Assembly: GCA_036571765.1 (NCBI GenBank)
Contig: BROE01000001.1
Coordinates: 4,168,754 to 4,232,753, forward strand
Direction: 5' to 3'
Length of the DNA: 64,000 nucleotides
From: Plecoglossus altivelis
Lineage: Eukaryota; Chordata; Actinopteri; Osmeriformes; Plecoglossidae
Below, one piece after another: positions 44,195 to 54,400 of the stretch. Under the pieces are notes generated by a model, which was not told the DNA's origin, did not search any database, and saw only the letters and a program-made list of their open reading frames with translations. Positions within the stretch are counted from its first letter, which is position 1. Every line of letters begins with the position of its first letter. A program made the translations under genes and the position numbers.

Positions 44195-44352
44195 TTAAAT
44201 CGACCGCGTTTCAACCTCGATCTTCTCTTCGGACTGCGAGGTTTCCACTTCCTGGTGGTTGATGTTTGGTCGAACGGTTACCACAGGACCTCCCCCATGG
44301 ATGGAATACAGGAAGTTCCAGGTCTCCTCAGAGATCTGGCCAGAGTCAGCAC
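44195..44352 (-). CDS. usp33: USP33 terminal coding exon, residues 868-919
   Basis: This exon encodes [20 protein letters not shown] and a tail ending [11 protein letters not shown], with a TAA stop at 44195-44197. The ending identifies USP33 over its paralogue USP20, which ends EQKIEAETRAV. Confidence 0.97.
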
Positions 44353-47300
44353 CTAAGAATACAGAACAGTCACTTCCTTCATCCTCCTCAGTTAACCTCT
44401 AACTTCATTAACGCTAAGGTACTTTTAGTTCCACATGGCCAACATTCCCTTCTGATGTTCCCAATGACACACAACAAGGTAAAGCATTTCTGCCTGTTGC
44501 CAAGTGCCAACAGACCCCAAATATCACTTCATTATAGGCGGCGTCACACAGTTCTACTCAGGCACAAGACGTAAGGCAGTGTTCTAGACAGAGCGGAGGA
44601 CCTCCAAGCACAGCCTGAAGTCCAAGAACAAAGAACTGTGCCGTTTCAGAGAACTGACTATTACGAAGTAACACAGACTGACTGGGTTCAGTACCGGCGA
44701 TAATATACATGGCTGAGATCAAAACGAATGAAATTCAGTTCAGTATAAAAGGGCTTTTTCACCTTGTTTAAGTGTTAGATGGCCATTCTTGTTGGTGGCA
44801 ATTTTAGAGTTGTCAATCGGGCCAGGTGGATCTGCAAAGGAGATGGGTAAATAAAGACAACCGTTAGTCTCGACTGAAAGGCAGACTATTGCACGTAATT
44901 ACCTGTTTGAAAGGGACAGGCACATTTCTTTAACATCCGCACAAAGTCCTCTCCCAAGCTCATGAAGCTTTGAGGAAGAAATAGGGAACTAACATTTGAT
45001 ACCGTCAGTAACACACTTGCTACATCTGAGTTCAGAGAGCGGAAAGAGATGAGAGCTGTAGAAGCGCGAGAGCACGACAAATGAAATGGAACGCATCCTG
45101 ACGCTGTTTTAGTACGGTGACGGGCCGCCCTGCATGAATAAGGGATGGCTTTCGAAGATGAAACAAGAAAGGAGAGCGTGAGATTCAATTACGCCAGGCA
45201 CCAAACACACGGTCCAAGTTATGGTCCTGGCATTTTATCACTAGCCGTTCTGCTTTGTTTCCAAAGTAACGTTACCATGTGATTTATACAAAGTTGCGAA
45301 AATAAGAAGAGTTTTTGTGATCAGTGATCTTGTGGACATTTCCTTTTTAGGACAGCGGAAAGCTGTTCCTTCCAGTAGAATTCAGTAGCCCCTAACTACC
45401 AGATGAAGGCACAACAGTAAGGTTACAAGCGTTTACCCCCTTTAAAACACATACTGAGGTCACAACAGGCCGGGGGAGGACCCTCCAGGGATCTAGCCAC
45501 TCACCATTGTCCTTTCCTTTGACAAAGCCCTCCCACTCTCGGAACCACTGCATGCTGATGCAGTATATGGCGACCGGAGACTCCTCCTCCTGAAACGCCT
45601 TGTTCAGCTGAACAGGCAGAGGAGGAGGGGGGATGAGAGAGGGAGAGAGAGGGAGAGCGGAAACAGGGGAGGCGACAGAAGGAGGAGGAGATGCGGGGGA
45701 GGAGAGAGAAAGGAGGGGGAGGGGGGAGCAGACAGACATGGGCAGGGCAAAGATGGGGAGGACGAGAACGGAGAGAAAAGGAGATTGAGTTAGACATCGC
45801 TTCTTTTGAAATGGCCATTAACATTACAAGGCCGAGGTCTACAGTACGCCTCGCACTTGAAAACATTTTCTCGGCTTGCCTTCTTTCAATTTCAATCTAC
45901 ATTTCTTCTGACAGCTGGGCCCTGCTACATCTGTTCCTATGCATTAATGATGACTCTGCCCGACTCTGCCCTCTGATCCGCCAGCAAACTGGAGGACTCC
46001 AGCAGTCCGATAATGAACTGGTTAAGTGTGCCAAAATAACAAAATAACCCAGCAGACACGCCCCCCGCTCGCGCAGACATGGACACTGTTTTCCCAAACT
46101 GCTCAGCTTGTGTCTCTTATTTCTAGGGTACTCCCCCACATGCCATGCCAGGCCCCCTCCCAGGCCCCCTCCCAGGCCCCCACCAGGCCCCCTCCCAGGC
46201 CCCCTCTCAGGCCCCCACCCAGGCCCCCTCCCAGGCCCCCTCCCAGGCCCCCTTCCTGCATCAAGTCATGGTTGAAGTAGTGGTGGTGAAGGGCAGAGAG
46301 GCCTTACCCGGACAAACATATCCAGCTCCGTCTTGCGTCTCTTCTCCAGCTTCTCGATCTCTGATTGGCAGGTGTGGCAGACGTACAGGTGATTGACAGC
46401 CGGTCCGCCTCCATACCTGAGCAGGCCAGATAGGTTATCCATCACCGAAAAAATTTAATAAGTTCAATGGTACATGGTGTACACGATTGCGTCACTGTGA
46501 TCTTCAAAGAAATGCAGCGGGAAATCAAGATGTGATTTGACGGCCGAATGAAAAAGTTAGGTTATTATACAGTCGTTGTTCAGGCTAGAACAACCAAAAC
46601 TGTACAGTTTTGTAGTTCATGACGCACATCGGACATGACAAGTCTGTTCTGACCTGAGGTAACTAACGTCAAGGCTTGCTAATGACCACACCGCTACAGC
46701 CTTTACCTCGACTGTGGCGTTTAGACGCAAATACGGCACATTTGTTGAAGCATCACAAAACGGGCTTGTGCCTGTGCTAGCCCGATATGGCTCTGCGATC
46801 GCTGGAGCAGAGTGGTGAAGGCCAGGCAGCAGGCAGCAAGCAGCAGACAGCAAGCAAGCAGGCAGCTCACCTGCTGTAGAGGTGGTCCCACACGTTCTGA
46901 GGCAACATCACAGCCAGGTCCTCAATGGCTCCTGCCTTGTGGGGTGGCACACCTGGTGACGACAACACAACCTCATGTGACCGGCGAGCCCCCGAGTTAC
47001 CTTCCAGATTTTAAACGGGCGTCTCCATCCATTTAGACTCCCCCGTTCTCCACATCTATTGACAATATGGTCCAAGTACAGGACAGGGGAGCCGTTGGAG
47101 GAATGCTATATCCTCTACAGGGATTATACTGAAGCCCTCAGCAGAGCAGTCCATCAATGGCTCGGATCAAAACCGACAGACTTGGGGGAGGGGTCGACTA
47201 GAGAGGAGGAGGGGAAGGACCGAGGAGGTCATTTGGGGGAGGGGGGCGGCGGCGGTGCACAACATACCTCCGTGAGAACACAGGAAGTCGTTGTTGGAGA

Positions 47301-50300
47301 TGGGCCCCGGCTCAGCGAAGGTCTTGAACTTGTTGAGCCACTGGCGCGACACGTAGAACTGCAGCAGGCTGGGCTCCATCATGTTCAACAGCCCCGTCAC
47401 CCTCCGCCTCTCCTTCACCGCGTCCTCGCTGCTCTTCCTGGACACAAACACACACGCATGTCACTGCCACAGGTCAACGCTACTATAACAGAAAATATCA
47501 CCCACTGTAATGACAAGGCTATACGATGTGTCAGTACAAATGCAGGGAACGTGCATGATGGGGGTTCGCCCTACACACTGGTTTTAACCGTCCTCGAGGG
47601 CGGTTTTCTTACTTGTAGAAGAGTACGTAGGCCTCAGCGTTCTGGACGCACGACTCGGTGACCTCGGTCACGCTCTGGTCATCAAACTCGTACCACAGGT
47701 TGTTGAGGTCATTCCTGCAGTAGGCGATGTAGTGGCCACCTATACAATGAGACCAGACAAGTCCCATCAAAGATGATACATTAAAAGTACGCGTAGAAAT
47801 TTTACACTTGGGTGTTGCACTGCAAAGTGCTAACCACAAATGTCAATCAAATCACAGCGCAGTATTGGTCCCTTCATTGACCAATCTTGACTAGTTAGAG
47901 TTCTGAACAGACATCTCGATTACGGAGCATAACAAGACCATAAGGGGGGGTGTGGCCTAGAAAACTCACTGCTGGCAGTGCCATGGTGGCAGATGACTGA
48001 CAGCAGGTCGTAGCTGGTGGTCTGGGCCGAGCTGTCCTTGGCCAGGAAGGGCTGCAGGTCCAGACCCTCCAGGGGGAAGGACACGTGGGTCCCGATCTTG
48101 GTGGAGAACATCAGCTCATGTCTGAAGCGCTTCAGATGAATGCACAGGATCTGGAGAAGAGGAACGAGGTCAGACGGGTATTTCCTCATTTCAGGCCTCT
48201 GAGTGTTTCTGCAGACTGAGAGACGTAGTGCCTGCCGGTGTTTGTGGGGTAAAGGTGAAGTGTGGTTTGGTAGACGTGGACAAGAACGCGTTCCTGTTTC
48301 GTTGGCGTGCGAGCGCTCACCTCTGGCAAACTTTGAACTTTACAGAACTTCACCCCATTTCGTAATCTACACAAAAAAGGGACAGTGTAAATATTCCATG
48401 AAGCCCTCTGATTACACTTTGGAGTCTCTCATGTATGCGAGATGAAATACTCACTTTTTACATTTTTCACAGCTATACATGTTGTCTCCTAGGAATACAC
48501 AAAGCAAAGGCCATAAATAACACGCAAAACCCGCAGGTAGCGAAGATCTGGAACGTCAGCGGAAAAGCACGAGTTTAGAGAGAGATAAACGCTTACCTTT
48601 CAGCTCGTCCCTGGCAAAGAAGGCAGCGAGACAGTCCTGCAGCGTGACCACAGGCCCCCAGAACCAGCTGTGCCACAGAAACACAATCAGCAAAGTGTTT
48701 CGGAAGCATCGGAAAACACTTGAAAACACTCTCCACCCTCTCCCTGGGGCCGCGAACGAGTGACTTCTCATATCCTGCGCATCTGCAGTTCTGTCGAGGC
48801 TACGGGAGCACCTTAGCCTTAAAGATTGTGCAAATGTGGCGAGTGGACCCACCTCTTAAGGTACTCCATGACGAAGGAGATCCAGCCCTGAGGCGCGTAG
48901 GCCTCCCCACAGGAGCCTGCCTTGACAAGGGAGGTCTGGTGGGAGGACGAGTGAAGCTTGGCCAGATCCTCCTTCCCTGGGATGGGCAAGGAGATATCCT
49001 GGAAGTTCTCCAGAGTCACTGACACCTGAACGGCAACGCAGACACACACACGCGCGCGGCCGTTAGCGTTCGATCGTTCAAAACGAACGGTGAAACGGTT
49101 TCTGATTCCGTGTTGACGTTCGATCGATGTTTTGTACAAACCCACCCTGTCGCAGGTCAAGCACTGGACAGAGCTGACGATGGTCCCGTCGAACACGTCT
49201 GAGATCACGCTGCGGTACTTCCTCTGATGCCGGCTCTTAGGAGGCGTGAAGGTCGTCACTGCAACAACCAAGGAAAGCACGGATGCGTTCAGCCTTGAAA
49301 GGCAGTGCTGCCTCAGGTCACCTGGAGACGCGGGCAGTCTACGGTAGGACGGTACCTTTCTTGTGGTTGGCGCCCGGCCACATGGAGGTGGTCTTGGGGG
49401 GGCTGCTCGACATCTTGGGAAGGTGGCCCTCCATGAAGACAGGGCTCTGTGGTCGCACGCTGCTGCTCACCTGGACCTCTGGGAAGGACTCGGGTGCTGG
49501 TTGGACACAGGTTGGAGACTTGGTTTAGCAAGGGCTTAGGGTGGTGTGATGCTGATGAACTTCCTGATCTCACTAGGTGTTTGGGTGCGATTGGACAGGG
49601 GTGGGGAGGGGCTAACATCGGTCGGTCTTACTTGTGGTCCTGGCCTGGATCTGGACTTTGATGGTGCCCTGGCTGCTGATGATGGGCGTGGCCTCGTTGG
49701 CCGCCGTGTCCACATCCTTGTCCAGGTCTCCGCCCGACCCTCCGTTTACCCCGCCCCCAGAGCGGTATACCTCGTTGATCAAGTTTTTCTCCTTCTGCCA
49801 CTCCCGGTTGACCCGCCCCTCATCCGGGATCAGCATCTCTGCCTCGCCGGCCCCGTCCGCCGCCACCCGCCCGTCGCCCCCGCCCTGGCCGTCGCTCTCC
49901 GCCTTGTCGCTGCTCCCGCACGACTCGCACGACTGGAAGTCGCTGTCGGACTGGGCGTGGTTGTCCTCGTCCGGGCCGTCGTCCATGGTGATGGCGTGCG
50001 AGGTGGAGGACGGCTCCTCAGGCTCCACCAGTTGCTCCTTCAGCTCCTCGTGGAGTTGGTCCATCAGGCAGCGCAGGAACTCCTGGGAGTCCTGCAGGAC
50101 AGGAAGTAGAACATGGAGGACCACTCACGGAAACACATGACCCAAGGCAGAACAGAAAGGAACCCCCCCCCCCTCATGTGAGTTAATAGGATTAGAGGTC
50201 CGTATCACTCAGAATAGACCTTACGCTTACGTGCTTTGTGTTATCGTTTAAACTGAGCCTTCTAATCTAGGGCTCACTTGTTGTTCCCTTCCTGGACTGG

Positions 50301-51371
50301 GAATGAACGCGCATGTCAAAGAGCATGGTTTGAGAGTGTCCCGTCCCCATCGGAAAGCTAGGCGCCTGAAATCCCCTCTCCCAGGACCTTGAGCGCGTCT
50401 CCATTCATGAAGATGCTAATTCCGTAGCCCCGGTTTCGGTGTAGCGCGGCGTGACCAATGAATATTCCCCAGCTAACGCGACTGAACAAACACTGGCAAG
50501 CCAAGAGGAAACGGATCCTTAATCATATCTTCATTCAGGCTCCAGCAAAGCTCTTTCTGCATTGCCTAGTGACATTAAGGCAAGACCAGCCTGCTATAAA
50601 CACTGGGCTGCTTTCATACATAATGAATATTGCATTAAAACCGCCGGTGGAATTGAATCAACATATTGAGCTTGGTTAAAGACTGCGTGTGCGTAAAAAA
50701 GTGAACGAGCAGGAGAGAGCGCGGCGAAGACGAGACTGAGAGATCCTCGTTATCAAGCGGGGCGACTCAAGTATGAAATCAAGTCATTTCTGTGTGGAAG
50801 TAAGGTCTCCGGAGAAATGAAGTGCAACATGATGAATTGAGATGTTATTTTTCTAAGTTACACAATCCCTGGAATGTTGTGAACTGGATACAGTGACTAA
50901 GGTCAGCTGCTCCATTGTGCACAATCGCATGGTGAGCAGTGTCACGGCGACCACGCTGGACGCTGTACTAGCTGTAGACGGGTGTTCCATCTCTAGTATT
51001 AAAATTCCGTGTTCTTTGGCCCGGAGGTGACCCACCTGCTGTGAATATCCACGGAACATGGGATTGATGGCCTTGATTCCCTGGAACAGACTGGTCGGGA
51101 TGACGTACAGGTTCCTGCAGGACCACAAGAACAACGTTTCGCAAACAATACAGGACAGAGACAGATCTGGACAGAGACAATGTAGTGCAAACCGGGACAT
51201 GGAAAGCCAGACTGTAAGCATCTTGGTAGAGTTATTCCACCCAGGGACCAAAGGAAGACGATTGTTTGAATGGCGAGAGAGAGTGACAGAGAGAGTGACA
51301 GAGAGAGAGACAGAGAGAGAGACAGAGAGAGAGACAGAGAGAGAGACAGAGACAGAGAGAGAGACAGAGAC

Positions 51372-51402
<31 letters not shown>

Positions 51403-54400
51403 CAGAGAGAGAGGGAGAGAGAGCGAGCGAGAGTTGTACCTGTTCTTGAGCCAGAGGTCAGACACTAGCTTCTGGTAGCTCTTACACAACGCAGGCTTCT
51501 TGTCCGTCCTCACCAGACCTCCACATTCGAGGAAGAACTGAGTCAGAGGCGGACTGCAGGGCACAGAGGGAGAACAATGTCAGAACCCAAATAAGAAGCA
51601 TCTATGGTCTGTATTTGTTTTACAAGGCCATGTTGTGTTGTGTCTTAGGCTAGTTCTTTTTCTCTTCACACAGTAGGGGGAAATCCTTTTGAGCACAGCG
51701 AGCTTTTAACAGTCTTCTAAAACAGACAGCATCACACTCTTACAAGCTCAATCTAAGCGCACTACCTAAATTAGACAGCTAATTCTCATCTACATCTCAC
51801 CCTATTTTGTCTAGCTGTAATGTGTCATGTTCAGACATGGCACACATTCTCAAGTGGCTTAGAATACTGCCACCGAAAGTAACTTCATTTCTCCCTTCTC
51901 TCTCTAAGCGTGTGCTCTGAATATCTATTGGTGGAAAAACCAAGCAACCCCTTCCTGGGGATACTGAAATAAAAGCGGTACTAATAAAAGTCCCTATGCA
52001 GGCAGTTTACAGACAAAAAACCCCACACTAAACCCTGGCCAATCCAATATGTGTAAAAAGCCAGGCAGCCACACAGAAAGTCCAAGATGGGAGATAAAAT
52101 CTGCGGACTGGTGAGGAGAGAGTATAAAGATGAGGCTGAGTGGAACCCAGATAGTTCAGCTGGATCAAAAAGCCCACCAGGGATATACAATAGGCTGGAT
52201 TTCTAGTCTCATATGGCGCACTGCAGCAATGTTCACAAGGGTGTTCTCTCGGCCTAACAAACCGGGCCATGGTCATTTTTCTGAGTCAATGAGAACAATC
52301 CAGCGAACAGAAAATAGAAGTGACCACTGAAATAGAACCTGTTGAAAAATTTAGAGTGGGCAGGCACAGTGGGCAATGGCTTGTGGGATTTGGAGTTCGG
52401 AAAGGTTTCCAGTCGCTGTGAAGCTCACCAGTTGGAGAGGGCCTGCAGGGCAGCGTTCATGTAGCAGGTGTTGCCTATGTTCTTCAACCCTATCAGGCCT
52501 GGGAGACAGAAACACACACGTCAGTGCACGGTGGGGTCCACACCGGTCTCCTGATGTCACAAAGAGCCTTAAGGCTAAACACAGATCTGGAGGTCTTTCA
52601 TATCTCCACTGTGCCATGATGCCCTTCAGTTGGAAGGACCTAGACACAAGTCATCCATACAAGGTCAAGTCATCCATAAAAGGTCAAGTCATCCATACAA
52701 GGTCAAGTTAGCCATACAAGGTCAACTCCTGCATACAAGGTCAAGTCATCCATACAAGGTCAAGTCATCCATACAAGGTCAAGTCATCCATACAAGGTCA
52801 AGTTAGCCATACAAGGTCAAGTCATCCATACAAGGTCAAGTCATCCATACAAGGTCAACTCCTGCATACAAGGTCAAGTCATCCATACAAGGTCAAGTCA
52901 TCCATACAAGGTCAAGTCTCCCATACAAGGTCAAGTCATCCATACAAGGTCAAGTCCTAGAGGCGTTGCTTCTAACCTCGTGTGCGGAGCTCGTCCTCCT
53001 CCTCCGTCTCCATGTCCAGATCCTCGCCGCCGCCAGCAGGGGGCCCTCTGAGAGACGTGGGGCTTCCTGGAGCGCGGCTGCTCTCCTAAACACGCACACG
53101 CAGCATATCAGATCAAGCTTATCGTCACGTAGGACACGTAAACCTCGCATCATCCACCTGGCGTGTCAACAACAAGGAGCCGATGGAATTCCTTATCACA
53201 GTTTGCTGTCTCAGGTGTATGATAGCGAAGGCATAACAAGGGTTACGCAACGCAGAATGGAGGAGCAAGGGTCAAGGTCAATTCCGATCAGACAACACTC
53301 GTAACCAGAGAACCTTCTAGCGCAGGGATGGAACTTAAGGGTGCTTAACGCGGCGTCCTTACCTGACTGGGGGCGTGCAGGGAGGGGAGGGGCTTGTTGT
53401 TGGCGAGGGGCGACCGGGGCCCTAGTTTGCGCTCCAGGAACACCTCCTTCCCGCAGGCGTAGCACCACACCCGCAGCGTGGTCAGGTTCACCGTCAGGTT
53501 GTGCCGCGTCTCCTGCGGGAGAGCGTCGGAACGACGGCGTTAGCGACACGCGGACGGAAATAAGCGCCACCTCTCTGGAGGACCGAGTTATCTAGCACTT
53601 AAGCCCTGGAAATAACATCCCTCCTGTGCTGCGCTGAAAAAGGGGGCAAAACTTCAAGGAACCAACCCTTATTCGCAGTCATCTTCTTCGGAGAATCAAT
53701 TGACAGTATATTTGGAACGGCAACAGGAACAGTACATTCGCGTAGCACATGAATATCCCGGGGAAATATCAAATGGCCCAACGGGCAACTGTTAATAGAT
53801 GAACTCTCCCTTTATGTAATCAGAAACTCGTTCCCAGATTCCATGACTTCAGTCTCTGATTACAGGAGTCTGAGCGGCCAAACTCTTCCATCACGGGCGA
53901 GTTCTGCTGGCCTACTGCTGTGGCACAGGCAGACAAGCAAGGCAGACAAACGAGTAAGCAGGCAGGCAGGCAGGCAGCGAGCAGCAGGCAGGCTGGCAAG
54001 ACAGACTGGGAGCAGCAGCCGGCCAGGCCAGCAGCTTGTGCATTATTCATGGGGCCTGTGCATTAGCTTTCAACCAGCAGGATGGGGGCTGGCAGAAGGG
54101 GGGACGGGGGACGGGGGGGACGGCGGGTGGGGGACGTGTGGCGGCCCTGGAGGATTCATGAGGAGACCTTTTCTAGTTGGGTGATTTATATGTTCCCTGA
54201 ATATCCATGCAGTTTGTCACCAGTCATGTGACCCTAGCATGGTGAAACATTTTCCTTTTGGGGGGGAAAAGAGGGAGGCAGAAAAAAACGCTCCTTGTTT
54301 TTCCTCGTATAGAATACAAAACCGTACAGATAAATACCTGTTCTTGGTATTGGCATCGTCATTTCCTGTTTTCAAGGAACAATCGCGCGGCCTAAAAACT

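Noticed and set aside
44903..44967. Exon-like stretch in a USP33 intron ([19 protein letters not shown]) with AG and GTAATT borders
   Set aside because: Inclusion after the exon ending GKDN gives an immediate stop, and joining 45505-45607 directly to 44763-44831 restores the conserved [12 protein letters not shown].
52661..52965. Regularly spaced short repeats, considered as a CRISPR-like array
   Set aside because: The repeats are contiguous 19-bp units without unique spacers, in a vertebrate intron.
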